Shown here: in pieces, positions 47,701-55,809 of the stretch
How the letters are laid out: each line of letters opens with the position of its first letter
Position numbering within the stretch: the first letter of the stretch is position 1
DNA from: Salticus scenicus
Lineage: Eukaryota; Arthropoda; Arachnida; Araneae; Salticidae
NCBI GenBank assembly: GCA_963930645.1
Contig: OZ005654.1
Location: 39,982,686-40,046,685 of the forward strand
Direction of reading: 5' to 3'
Length of the DNA: 64,000 bases
Translations under genes and position numbers: made by a program
The notes under the pieces: generated by a model
What the model was told of the DNA's origin: nothing
The model's database searches: none
The model's input: only the letters and a program-made list of their open reading frames with translations

Positions 47701-49299
47701 AAAGAGAGAGGTAATTATCATAACGAATTTCTGTTTAGAATAATATGGGGTTTGGCTGCTAGTGGCAGAGCAAAATCATACAGTCGGCAGCAAAATTGTT
47801 GAAGCCCACATCCATATTTTTCTTTTTCTTTCTTTTTTTTCCTTTAGTTTGATCACTAATTTTTATCATGAACTTACTCTTTTAGAAACAGTATAAGACT
47901 AAAATCATGAATTGATAAATATTTACTTAACAAAATAGTATTAGGTGCACATCTTTTAAATAGAAATTATTGCTAGTGCATCAATAATTTTGCTGCCGAC
48001 TGTACGAGGTAATTAGTAAGGTATGGCTCAGACCATGCAAGGGTTCATTTCATCAAAATTCTTTTGGTTTGTTCTATTTTTAAGCGTAGTTTGTGAACAC
48101 AAAATTATATTTTTTAATAGTTGGTGGTATTGGATGTAATCCTTTATTCAAAAAAATTAATGTGGAAGTTGGAGATTTTTATTATTACTATTGTTATTAT
48201 TTAACTTTAAATGTAACACCCACTATGAGATTTTTCAAGTATAATTCAATTTCGGACATTTTAAGCAAATAAAAAAATATTGAGTTCTTTCAACTAAACC
48301 TCCAGTTACAAGTTATGATGTGTGATTCCTATTTGATTTCCTTAAATTTAATCAAAATCTTATTTTTTGATTTATTTATGTAGGCAATTAATTGTATTTC
48401 CTGATGCTTGCATAAAAAAGTTTTTTTCCACTTTTGACATTAGTTTTAGAAAGTGATTTAAAAAAGCATAATTATGTTTTTACACAAGATTTGTCTCTAA
48501 AATTTTCAACAATGCCAATTTTGTAATTAAAGCAATTTTTTTTTAAGTTTTGCTCTGTTATTTATTTATTTATTATTATTATTGAATATTTAACGAGAAT
48601 TATGACAATGTCCTAACTTTCTGAGTCACTTTCAGAACTGGACACCATAAGGTGACCTAAATCAGAATTGCTGCCTGAGTTCGAAAAACATCGGCGTATC
48701 ATCATTTATCAAATGAATATTTTGAAAAATATATACATGCTCAGCAGTATAGTAGTGTGTTAATTTATCAATATATTCTTTTTTTTTGTAATGTTGCCAA
48801 ATGCTTTATAATGCTTACAAACTTATTGAATGGACATTAAAAATTCTGATTAGCAACTACAGATCTCTTGTATTATAATAACCTCTTTCTCGAGCAAGTT
48901 GCTCAAAACATATATATCTGGTACCTTTCTAAATGATGACTTTAATCAGAAACTTTTGTTTTTCACACTGTATATAGCATTACTGTGACTAATAAAAGAA
49001 ATTTAAATATATCATGCAAAAGATTTACTAAAAAAAATGTTTTCTTGGTTGGAAAATTTTCCGGAAAAACATAGTAGAAAATTTTCCGCAGAAAAATTTC
49101 CACCCCACATCACTACTCAAAATAAATAAATAATATATATTTTTTGTTTCACATAGGTATAAATTGTTGGAATCCAGCATTTGATGTAACTCCTGCAGAT
49201 TTAATTACTGGTGGTATAATCACGGAAGTTGGTGTTTTTGCTCCAGAAAATATAGAAAACAATCTTGAAGAATTATCTCAATTAGATTTCTCAATGTAG
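25615..49299 (+). CDS. MRI1: Methylthioribose-1-phosphate isomerase, complete, five exons
   Basis: It converts 5-methylthioribose 1-phosphate to 5-methylthioribulose 1-phosphate, an early step of cytosolic methionine salvage. Exons 25615-25746, 30462-30697, 35659-35825, 38207-38608 and 49157-49299 join in frame to 359 codons plus stop (human about 369). It aligns from end to end with animal MRI1: MALEAIKFE start, MKVRGAPAI across the first junction, THCNTG with catalytic Cys164, CTETRPYNQGARLTA, VGADRV with catalytic Asp244, NGDTANKIGT, WNPAFDVTP and ITGGIITEVGVFAPE. All four introns have GT/AG borders. There are no stops or frameshifts, so it looks functional. The introns (4.7, 5.0, 2.4 and 10.5 kb) are full of transposons. 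NIT2, of the same pathway, lies divergently upstream. Confidence 0.96.
26087..26251. mobile_element. Mariner/pogo-type MITE (165 bp)
   Basis: Ends CAGTCGAACCTCATTAA and TTAACGAGGTTCGACTG, each flanked by TA. Internal AACATGAA/AACGTGAA repeats. In MRI1 intron 1. Confidence 0.8.
26517..26696 (+). other. Coding-like open frame in MRI1 intron 1
   Basis: A 59-codon frame without stops runs between TGA at 26514 and TAA at 26694, with much higher GC than its surroundings. It contains NDHESTKIDPQWSYLLEEQD and KGGGSSHEKLLAEDDEA, an acidic C-terminus-like sequence. No ATG near its start. It could be a cryptic last exon or a fossil of a captured gene. I recognise no family. Confidence 0.4.
26700..27986. 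other. MRI1 intron 1, no recognisable content
   Basis: AT-rich with a poly-C run near 27610; nothing supported. Confidence 0.4.
27987..28144. mobile_element. Near-perfect palindromic MITE (158 bp), TA flanked
   Basis: CACTGTTAAAAAAATGCAG and its exact complement at the right end begin inverted arms of about 55 bp that match almost base for base; TA on both sides. Tc1/mariner-type by the TA duplication. Arms this alike suggest a young copy. Confidence 0.82.
28150..29100. other. MRI1 intron 1, no recognisable element
   Basis: AT-rich. A GCGGTTCTGCTCTCAAAG segment near 28575 also occurs near 45651 in a SINE-like repeat, so a short related fragment is possible. Confidence 0.35.
29110..29330 (-). 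repeat. Fragment of the 5-bp-TSD hAT-like family
   Basis: AAAAAGGGTCATTTTTATAA, GTGAAGGGGCTCGCTCA, AATGGCCCATTTTATGGG and TTCATGAAGAGGCAACTAAA are matched at 32690-32850 and, inverted, by the element at 11362-11729. Confidence 0.5.
29405..30150. mobile_element. Possible hAT-like element (ends only)
   Basis: Left CAGCAGTCGCCAAC followed by CATGGACTACC; right GGCCCATGGGCTAC then GACCACTGCT, roughly inverted. No clear target duplication. An open plus-strand frame at 29823-30137 lacks support. Confidence 0.35.
30462..30697 (+). CDS. MRI1: MRI1 coding exon 2
   Basis: Acceptor TATTATACAG; starts GTTAGAGGAGCACC (VRGAP, substrate phosphate-binding region). Contains RPTAVNL. Donor GTAAGG leaves two bases of a split codon. 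Confidence 0.93.
31968..32213. repeat. Penelope-derived inverted repeat
   Basis: Left arm 31968-32070 and right arm 32096-32213 are inverted copies (TGCAATAAACT, CATGACCCTTTGTCAGGC and GTGCTGCAATCAAAG against their complements) around a short centre. The right arm keeps an intact hammerhead core; the left arm has lost the GAAAC part. The layout mirrors the other Penelope ends in the window. Confidence 0.65.
32125..32176 (+). ncRNA. Hammerhead ribozyme motif
   Basis: CTGATGA core at 32130-32136; stem II GGGTCA/TGACCC (32138-32143, 32154-32159); GAAAC at 32160-32164; stem III ACAA/TTGT (32163-32170); cleavage-site base T32171; stem I TTTGC/GCAAG (32125-32129, 32172-32176). All conserved core bases are present. 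One extra A sits between the core A and stem II. Such motifs are known in the terminal repeats of Penelope-like elements. Self-cleavage is inferred, not shown. Confidence 0.7.
33201..34735. other. MRI1 intron 2, no recognisable element
   Basis: AT-rich; around 33950-34430 weak similarity to the 18-20 kb repeat array (GATTACAATATTTTCTTA, ACATACATACA). No coding signal. Confidence 0.35.
34736..35575 (+). mobile_element. hAT element with 6-bp target duplication, copy 1
   Basis: Ends CAGGGTTGCCAACATCTCC and ATATTGGCAACCCTG, flanked by a perfect 6-bp TAAATA (34730-34735 and 35576-35581). Subterminal CTCCGC/GCGGAG repeats. It keeps a 5' region and the first part of a transposase; the catalytic part is deleted. 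Confidence 0.85.
35229..35483 (+). pseudogene. hAT transposase N-terminal fragment with zinc finger
   Basis: ATG opens KRKHVQTFIKDYETIWPVLK, then a BED-like finger: C-x2-C (CTVC), then CTDFLVSHGGREDCRRH and a later His. This DNA-binding domain precedes the catalytic domain in hAT transposases. The frame ends at TAA after a short tail; no DDE domain follows. The copy at 62435-62706 is homologous. Confidence 0.75.
35659..35825 (+). CDS. MRI1: MRI1 coding exon 3 with the catalytic cysteine
   Basis: Acceptor ACTTTTGCAG lies only 35 bp after the TA that borders a Tc1-type end. Encodes EAEKLLESD, then VLTHCNTG with the catalytic Cys and LATAGYGTALG. Donor GTAACA leaves one base. Confidence 0.93.
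35826..38206. other. MRI1 intron 3, no mobile element recognised
   Basis: AT-rich. An inverted partial copy of the 18-20 kb repeat lies near 37290-37390. Nothing else is supported. Confidence 0.4.
38207..38608 (+). CDS. MRI1: MRI1 coding exon 4 with the catalytic aspartate
   Basis: Acceptor ATAATTTTAAG (an AAG rather than CAG site). Encodes GVIRWLHE, TETRPYNQGARLT, VGADRV, NGDTANKIGTYHIAI and FYVACPRSSFD, ending VNG. Donor GTATGT leaves one base. Confidence 0.94.
39398..40997. mobile_element. hAT-like element (1.6 kb) nested in a dispersed repeat
   Basis: Ends CAGAGACTCCAAGTACTACG and GGTTGGAGTCTCTG; direct repeat CCATAGG on both sides (39391-39397 and 40998-41004). The 5' end has many ACGGA repeats, followed by a GC-rich leader-like stretch (39550-39900). 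The long open frames there look incidental. Confidence 0.82.
41005..41870 (+). repeat. Dispersed repeat, copy 2
   Basis: GGTAATAGGAATAC, ATATCTCCAAAACTAATAAA, TGGTGTACAGATGATTTTTC, ACCAGAAGTG and TCTCAAAAACAG follow the order of copy 1 at 9365-10290. Its left end is left of the hAT insertion. Confidence 0.7.
42477..42508 (-). ncRNA. Hammerhead-like motif, minus copy
   Basis: Minus strand: CTGAAGA core (C-U-G-A-N-G-A intact), a stem II of AGGGTG and TTGCCCT, GAAA and GGTC, with a one-pair stem III as in minimal Penelope hammerheads. Stem I pairs poorly. Probable decayed or dimer-dependent ribozyme. Confidence 0.5.
42483..42732 (-). pseudogene. Penelope GIY-YIG C-terminal part (minus copy)
   Basis: Frame reads INFNETRKIANYNNPDYAFY, ETIEIIKDQLACNEHES, then RAWRHLIEDQHRGRK. 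It is open to the end and lacks the catalytic YIG part, which is present only in the plus copy. Confidence 0.75.
42750..43137 (+). pseudogene. Penelope GIY-YIG fragment (plus copy)
   Basis: HYIGVTKRKISTRIKEHQND gives the YIG Tyr-Ile-Gly, the catalytic-region Arg and the Glu-His block; then ITTAHTKVNNENDI and the same C-terminal part as the minus copy. One stop (TAA after MIKD) breaks it. The upstream GIY strand is truncated. Confidence 0.75.
43111..43143 (+). ncRNA. Hammerhead-like motif, plus copy
   Basis: CTGTAGA core (the conserved A6 is T), stem II GGGCG/CGCCC with a GATT loop, GAAA and GGTC. The core change suggests loss of activity. Confidence 0.4.
43391..43613. mobile_element. Small TIR element
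   Basis: Left GTAGGGTAAGGTGGGGTAAG then TGGGACC; right GGCCCACTTGCCCCGCAAGG is roughly inverted. Target duplication not resolved. Confidence 0.4.
43761..45937. mobile_element. hAT element (2.2 kb), non-coding
   Basis: Ends CAGTGGCGTATTCTC and AGTACTCCACTG, flanked by a perfect 8-bp duplication GTATTTAC (43753-43760 and 45938-45945). GCATGCC repeats lie near both ends. A poly-T/(TG)n tract (44746-44800) and a SINE-like repeat lie inside. No transposase frame. Confidence 0.75.
45290..45830 (-). repeat. SINE- or LINE-tail-like repeat with (CCAA)n end
   Basis: Higher GC than surroundings; one side ends ACCAACCAACCAACCAAG after GAATTCTACC. GGTTCTGCTCTCAAAG inside also occurs near 28575. No clear box A/box B. 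Origin unresolved. Confidence 0.35.
46505..46637. repeat. Cluster of CCGAGTA repeats
   Basis: GGCCGAGTA, TACCGAGT and TACTCGGTA variants repeat about eight times in 120 bp, ending GTACAGCTCTAC. It looks like the subterminal region of a transposon end whose partner I cannot find. Confidence 0.45.
47340..47770. mobile_element. TIR element related to 10570-11062
   Basis: Left CTGCCAACAGCTAAACCCCA and right TGGGGTTTGGCTGCTAGTGG are inverted. Internal poly-A and a fold-back like that at 1-330. Confidence 0.5.
47781..48002. mobile_element. Tc1/mariner-type MITE (222 bp)
   Basis: Ends CAGTCGGCAGCAAAATTGTT and AATAATTTTGCTGCCGACTG with TA on both sides. Non-coding. Confidence 0.85.
49157..49299 (+). 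CDS. MRI1: MRI1 coding exon 5 and stop
   Basis: Acceptor GTTTCACATAG. Encodes NCWNPAFDVTPADLITGG and EVGVFAPENIE, ending DFSM and TAG. The C-terminus is about ten residues shorter than in human. Confidence 0.94.
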
Positions 49300-49325
49300 T
49301 TATATTTCCAAACAAAATGATGTGC

Positions 49326-49327
<2 letters not shown>

Positions 49328-49380
<53 letters not shown>

Positions 49381-49411
49381 CAAATTTATTGATAATTATT
49401 ATTTAAATAAA
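49328..49411 (+). terminator. MRI1 3' end: (TA)n tract and polyadenylation signal
   Basis: A TA-dinucleotide run (about 49328-49366) and poly-T follow the stop. AATAAA at 49406-49411 is about 110 bp after the stop; a second AATAAA follows near 49451. Confidence 0.6.
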
Positions 49412-49499
49412 ATTTGTTTGCATTAATTTTGTGTTTCCTAAAAATATTTCAATAAACAGAAAATTTCATATATGTTTTTTGCTTTAAGTATATATATTC

Positions 49500-50120
49500 A
49501 AAATTTAGAACAGGTAAAAAATCAATATTTAAATAATATTTTGAAAATTTTCATTGAAAGTTTTCGGAAAATTCAGCCAGTGGATCCTGGTTTCCGGAGA
49601 CCCTTCAGAAAAGTGATGGATGAAATTCCTCAAAAGCTAATACATTGATCTTATTGAAAATTTTCAAACTTCTCCAAAATAGAATTGATTAGTGCTTGAC
49701 TAAAGGATTTTTAAGAATTTAAATTTGATTTTTCGGCAGAATTGTATGCAAAAACAGTACAAGTTTCGGTACATTTTACCCCACTTTATAGCCTTCTAAA
49801 ATGAGTTGTAATCTAAAAAAAGAAAAATCCTTCATTCTATATCCTTCTATTTTAAAGTGTGAAAAATTTCAATAAGATTGGCGCATTAGTTTTTGAGATA
49901 TCAAGTCTGCTGCTCTTCTGAAGACCATCCAGAAACCAGGATACGCTATCTAAATTTTTGAAATTTTTTTAAACTATTCTTTAAATGTGATTTTCTTTTA
50001 TGCTCAAGATTTTGAGTAAAAAATTTTATTAATAAAAAATATATAATAAAAAAGAGAGAAAGATAGAATAGGCTTTTTTTTTTTTTTTAAGCCTCTGAAA
50101 CCTATGCAACTTCTACTATA
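49500..50120. repeat. Inverted repeat just after MRI1
   Basis: Arms near 49550-49715 and 49800-49990 are inverted (GGTTTCCGGAGACCCTTCAG against CTGAAGACCATCCAGAAACC). A single arm of the same family lies at 8938-9360. Confidence 0.55.
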
Positions 50121-51350
50121 TACAATTCAGTTATTTATTTTTTTAAATTGACTGTTAATATTGGTATTTGATATAACAATATGATAAAGCATTGGTATTG
50201 TATGTCTTGATGTATATGAACCACCAAACATTCATAACTAGATTAATGTACAAATAAATAAGTTTTAGGGCATTTAACAGTCATTTATGTGGTTTCTGGT
50301 ATTATTTAACTGGAGATTCAAAAGAGTGCAGGTAAGTAATTCATTTAATTTTCTTTCACTATTTAATCAAAAAAGGTATTTTGACTTGTCTTAAATAGTA
50401 GGCTGTTAGCCATATACTTAAAGACCATATTCAAAATGTATAGATAGAAAGCAAACTTTAATAGAAATTAATCAGAAACACAAAAATCATATTAGCTGCA
50501 TCTACAAACTAGTCAAGTCAACGAGGTGCTTTGGAGTAACCTGCATTTGGTTGAAACCAACACTTACCTCCAACGAAACTGAGAAAAACAAAGAATTCCA
50601 AAAGGATTTAATTTAAAATTTTGTCTCTATTTTCTCCCCGTGAGCAGAGATTATTCAGAATGAAGCACCAGGAGTTGAGAGAGAGAAAAAAAAGAAACTC
50701 TTTGAGAAAACCTAAGTGTAACAGTGAGTCTGTTACATGTGTTGACAAGACAATCTGGACAGCGAAAAGGAATTAAGAATTGAGCAGGGCGTCCCAAGGG
50801 ACACGGCAAACCACTCAGAGTTCCGTAGTTTTAAAAAAAGGGGGGGAACTATATATATATATATTTTTTTTTTTTTATTAAAATTCAGGAAAATTAAAAG
50901 AGAATTAAAACACAGAATTTTAGAGAGAATTTCAGTGTCCAGCCAAAATCTAGTTCTGAGATGGATCTGTGGACCAATCAGAAGCCTGCATAGAACTCTC
51001 AATCCTCACTGAAAGTATTCAGCAAAAAATATAGAGGATTATGTCCTAATCACCAGGACCAATCAGGCCTGGAAATCGACCAATAAGAGTTACCTAAGAA
51101 GCAGACGCCAGAAGTTATGAAAATTTACAAAAAATTAAAAAATAAGTCGAATAATAAAAATAACCCGGCAATTGGGAAATTTTGAGAAAAAGAAATAAGT
51201 ATTAAAAAATACAATATTAATAGAAAGAAGGTTCAAAACTCGCGGCTGACACTAAGTTCAGTTGATAAGCCTGATACTAGGGTTAGCCAAATGTAGACGA
51301 ACTTTGTGTTTGGTCTAGGGGAAAATAGAATTTAGGATGGAAGTATAAAG
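50121..51350. other. No recognisable gene
   Basis: Intergenic. The stretch 50520-51340 has higher GC and may be the 3' part of the Jockey-type element to its right, but I cannot align it. Confidence 0.35.
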
Positions 51351-52177
51351 TTAAATGACTCCAGAAGTAATACTTCTATGTTTCTTAGAGACAGGAAAAA
51401 AGTCGTCTCCTCTAACTAAATTAGCTTGAGGCCATTTCTTTCCCCGACCGATTCTAGGATTGTAGCGATGAATTGAGTCTAACAGAGGATTTCCAACATT
51501 GGGAAAGGTTTTTTTGGAATTGTTTACTTTGATTCTCCATTTACGTAACCAGATCGAATATTTGTTCAGATAATTTTGGAGTACTTGAAATGCAGCATTT
51601 GGAGTGCATTGTCTACAACAGATGGCAGAGTTGTCAGCGAAGGTCACCAAAGTAACGTCAACATCACGAGGTAAGTCATTTGCGTAGATGTTGAAAAGGA
51701 AGAACCCAAGCAGAGAAGCTTAGGAACTGAACTTAGAATAGGTGAAGGGTTAGAGGAAGCATTTCCAACTTTAACAGAAAAAGATCTATTGCTTAGATAA
51801 TCATAAATAATTTTTCTTTTTCGTAGGTCGATAGAAATAAATTTATGGATAAGGCCAGCATGTCAGACCTTATCAAAAGTTTTTTGAGCGTCTAAGAATA
51901 TAATACCCATTACACCTCCAGATTGGAGGCCATCATGAATGAATTCACACACTCTCCACAACTGTTGTTGTGTTGAATGGCGTGGACGAAACCCGAACTG
52001 TTCAAGCATAATCACACCATGAGAATCTGTAAATTCGTTCAGATGTTTAACAAGAATATATCCATAGGCATATTCAAGAATATATTCATTGATTTTATAT
52101 GCAGGAGAGAAGAAAAATAAGTCTATAATTTTGAGGAAGATGTCGATTTGTGGCGCCATCTTTTGGCAGGGGCACAA
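51351..52177 (-). pseudogene. Jockey-type non-LTR reverse transcriptase fragment
   Basis: Minus strand: EQFGFRPRHSTQQQLWRVCE then MGIIFLDAQKTFDKV (RT motif A, with Asp), a frameshifted VPxxSLLG-like region, then TLVTFADNSAICC (motif C) and NKYSIWLRKWRIKVNNSK. RT copies RNA to DNA during retrotransposition. Frameshifts, and FADN in place of FADD at the catalytic box, show it is dead. Both ends are truncated. Confidence 0.82.
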
Positions 52178-52414
52178 TACTTATTTCAACAGTCTGGAAA
52201 AATATTTAAGATGAGCATGCTGTTAATTATTAAAGTTATCAGGAGGATTAATAAGTATGTTAGTGGTTACATGGTCCTCGCCTGGGGATTTTTTTTTTTT
52301 AAACAAACGACAAACTTTTTAAGGTAAAAATAAAGCAAAGTGTTGCAATAGAGTTGAGTCGTAGTGGCCAGTAGATCCCCAGTGGCAGAAACACGGCGAC
52401 ATAGTCGCAGACAC
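52178..52414. other. No recognisable content
   Basis: Intergenic sequence between the Jockey fragment and the hAT element. Confidence 0.35.
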
Positions 52415-52936
52415 AGATAACAGAGATGCCAACATGTCCGGAAATTCCGGAGTTGTTACGGAAATAAGGTATCAAATACGGTAATACGGAAATGACATAA
52501 AAAGTACGGAAAGTGGTAGTTTCTCCTCTAATTTCGTCTCTTTGCCGGCAATCCGCTTTCGCGAGTCACGGCAGCACCGATTTCCATACGCGGCAGCAAA
52601 CATAAACAACAGCGAGAGGTAAGTGCTAGATCTACCCTTACGGAGAGAAAAAACGGCGAATCAGCGTGCAGTATAGCGTAACTCCGATGACGTCAGTTAA
52701 ATGCTCCGCCCTCCAGCAGTATGCATGGTAGATTTCTTCCTCCCTAGCTTGTATTAGAGGGAGAAAATTATATTTTATTCCTTGTCAATCGATAATTTCA
52801 CTCTAACCGTAACGAGTATCTACCGCGTTTGTTTTGAGGAGTGAGCGTCACCGTGGTTCATGTTGTGATTTGTTATTTTTGTCTGCCGCGTTATTGAATG
52901 TTATAACTCTTCAATGATAGTTGCCTTTAATATTTT

Positions 52937-53040
52937 TTATGAAAATGTCAGATCATCATGATCAATCCAAAAAACGCGTCGCAAATCAAAAGTTTATTGA
53001 AGATTATGCAAAAACAATGGCCGTGTTTGAAAGCCGGCAA
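52937..53040 (+). pseudogene. hAT transposase N-terminal start
   Basis: ATG opens KKRVANQKFIEDYAKTMAVF, matching the start KRKHVQTFIKDYETIW of the hAT at 34736-35575. The match ends at FESR near 53040, where the opposite-strand transposase C-terminus begins. The zinc finger is missing. Confidence 0.6.
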
Positions 53041-54835
53041 TGCACAATTTTCGGCATTTTGCAGAAAGGAGTTCTTTGGAAAATTTTGCATCATAGCGCT
53101 TTTTACTTTTTGATAGAGAACTTACTTTCTCTACCATTAAATCTGACAATAAAGAACTAGACAAATTAGGTCGATAATCATTAAGATTTTTTCTAATAAT
53201 ACTGAAAATTCTCTCATCTTCAGCATTACTATGTGGTATAACTAATATAATTTTGGTGTGAAAATGGCAGGTTTTCTGTAAATTTATATCCGCTACTTCA
53301 GCACATTCTAATAATGGATTGGTTAAATCAAATTTTGAAACAATGTATGAAGCAGCTGCAATGTAGAAGTCCTTCACTTTTCTATAAAACAATTTGAGAT
53401 CATCATCATTAAGTTTACTTGCAGCTTTCAGCTCATTTAAGTAAGATTTGGCTTCGCTGCCAATAACTATTGTTTCTTTCTCTCTATGATTCTTTTTTGA
53501 TTTTAAGTCAACACATAAAATGGTTTTTGCAGATGAAATGGCAGAAGGTTTAAGAAATCTTGCATAGATTTCAGACAAAAGTTCCAAAAGAATTCTATGA
53601 AGTTTGTGTACTAATGGTACACCAGATTGCAACACTTCATTCTCTCTTGTGAAAATAGGCAGGGCATTTTTGAGAAAGAAGCAATACAATATAACTTTAG
53701 CATCATCATTTAAAGAAAATAACACTCTATCTAACCTGTCTTTCGGTGGAATCATACTTGGATGTTCACTAACCCGGTTTTCTGTTGGTTGTTCACTTAA
53801 TTTTCGTTTGCGATTTTTTTGTTTTTGTTTATCATTAGATAAATGAACACTAATAGAGGTAGAGGAACTACTTGCACTGCTAACACAGGTAGATAAAAAA
53901 CTTGCAGCACTAATAGAGGTAGATGAACTACTTGCTGCACTGCTAGAGTTGGAGTTGGCATTTGTTAAAGGTTTGCGATTTTTGTCATTATTTGTTAATT
54001 GAAATTTTTCACTCTTGAAAAATTCTTTCAGGGAGTCTCATTGTTCTAAAAGTCTTCTTAGACATTTTTCTAAAGACAAACATCGAGTCACTGAATGTTT
54101 CATCACTTTCCTTGCTTCAGTGCCACACAATGACTGAAAATTCTTCAACGCCTGCTGTCGCTTTGTACTTTTGTTTAAGTAATAGTAAATATCTAGCAGT
54201 AAATCATCAATAGAGTAAGGTAATTTTGCAGCAGCATTTTGGGCAGCTATGTGTATGAGATGGCAATAGCATCCCATTACAAATACCTCAGCTCATATCT
54301 GACAAATTTTGCAACACTTTTATGCTTTCCTGTTATTACTGAAGCATTATCGCACCCAAAAGCAATGCAGTTTTTCCAAGTTTTTTTTTTTTTTTTTTTT
54401 GAAAATTCATCATTAATTAAAGAAAAAAATTTAACTCCTGTTGAAACTGATGAATTGGAAAGGACAGACAAAAGGGTAGAAATGACTTCTCCCTTATTAT
54501 CAAAATACCGTATAACAACAGGATATAAAGTTTCACACTGTCCATCATTACTTCCATCTGTTGAAAAGGAAAATGGTGATTTTGCAAGTTCAGACGAAAG
54601 ATTTTGAGAAGTCTCAGTAGACATTAGAGAAATCATAGCAGTTGTTTTCGTTCTTCCTGCACTATATTTGCCAGCAATTTTCGAGTCGGGGAACATGCTC
54701 CTAAAAAGGGGTCCAGCATGGTCTGTGGCTGCAATGGGTAAATTGTGTTCGATTAAAAATTTCGAAAAAAGAGCTTCCACTTTAGTAGCTACAGACGAAC
54801 TTCCGATACCGAAAAAGTCTACAATTCTCTAAAGT
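53041..54835 (-). pseudogene. hAT transposase body (catalytic and dimerisation domains)
   Basis: Minus strand from 54835: ATKVEALFSKFLIEHNLP, FSFSTDGSNDG (first Asp region), IAFGCDNASVITGKH (second Asp region), CYCHLIHIAAQ, a Ser-rich insertion, then PHSNAEDERIFSIIRKNLND (dimerisation domain with the Glu region) near the C-terminus. Defects: a frameshift near 54279, a TGA at LLEQ (54039), and a poly-Lys run from an expanded A tract. An acceptor-like ACTACTTTAG precedes the body, so a 5' exon is expected; it lies in the wrong place and orientation. Confidence 0.82.
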
Positions 54836-55803
54836 AGTCTGAATATTTTTTGCTATGCAAGTGAATGTGATTATATTTAAAAGGTAATTTGAAAATAATT
54901 TATATTTTTTATGTGGTTAATGTACTAGTGCTAATAGATTTTTATCATTACAATCTTTTGAATTTGTATTTTTTATGCTGTAGAATATAATATTTTAAGT
55001 ATTTTTTCCATCTTATAACCTTTTCCATCTTATTCCTTTCTTAATTTCTTTTCTGTTCTTTTAATTTTTATCAATTTATTCAATAAAATTTTATCTGAAT
55101 AGTAAAGAGGGGCTACAAAAAAGTTGACTTGGGAAAAAAAAAAAAGACTGACCAGATTTTAATTAAAAAAGACCGGACTAGTCAGTTTTGATTAAAAAAA
55201 GACTGGAAATAATTTATTTATTTTTAACTTGTATATTTTACTACACATTTAATTTAAAATCATACTCATATTCTTGTTTATTATATAGCATCAAATAATA
55301 AAAGAATATAATAAAAATACCCTTTATTGTAGGTATAAGGGCATTTCTCATTATAATTTAAATAATTTTTCATATAGATCTATCTAATTGAATCTGTAAA
55401 AGAATAAGTCAAGTTTTCTAAAAGAGCTATGAATTCTGCGAAAAAGAGAAAAAGTTTATTATCTAAAAACTCAGTCAGTTTCAGGAGGATGTTGCACCTT
55501 GCCTGCCCTATGACTAGAAAAATAGCAAAAGTGTCTGGATTTTAAATGTTAAATGTGCCCCTAAGAATTCAAAACTGCCCTTGGGAATCTAGAAAAAAAC
55601 CTTTTTTTTATTATTAGCAGCATCCTGCCCTTTTTTAAACCTGGGGGAAACTCTGACATTGTATTTTTAAATAGTATGGTTGTAAGATTGACTCCTGAAA
55701 AAACTCCTGAAATACGAATTTTTGACTCCTGAAGAAGGGTGTAAAACTCCTGAAATTGAACTTACTCACTCCTGATGTAAGGTTTACAATGTTGGCGTCT
55801 CTG
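54836..55803. other. 3' non-coding part of the hAT element
   Basis: AT-rich, without coding signal; right end carries direct CTCCTGAAA repeats and the TIR. Confidence 0.5.
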
Positions 55804-55809
55804 AGATAA

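Larger units (their letters stand above)
47031..49113. mobile_element. TA-flanked TIR element (2.1 kb) with nested MITEs
   Basis: Left GGGATGTGGGTTTTCCGG, right TTTCCACCCCACATCAC, inverted, bordered by TA. GGAAAATTTTC repeats are subterminal on both sides. It contains the elements at 47340-47770 and 47781-48002 and ends 43 bp before MRI1 exon 5. Confidence 0.55.
52421..55803. mobile_element. hAT element (3.4 kb), 6-bp duplication, internally inverted
   Basis: Ends CAGAGATGCCAACATGTCCG and ACAATGTTGGCGTCTCTG with a perfect 6-bp duplication AGATAA (52415-52420 and 55804-55809). Subterminal ACGGAAAT repeats at the left, CTCCTGAAA repeats at the right. The N-terminal coding start is on the plus strand, the rest of the transposase on the minus strand. 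Confidence 0.85.

Noticed and set aside
52994..53755. Intact domesticated hAT gene (253-codon minus frame)
   Set aside because: The frame upstream is broken by a frameshift, a TGA and a poly-Lys run, and the zinc finger is missing, so this is a decayed transposase within recognisable element ends.
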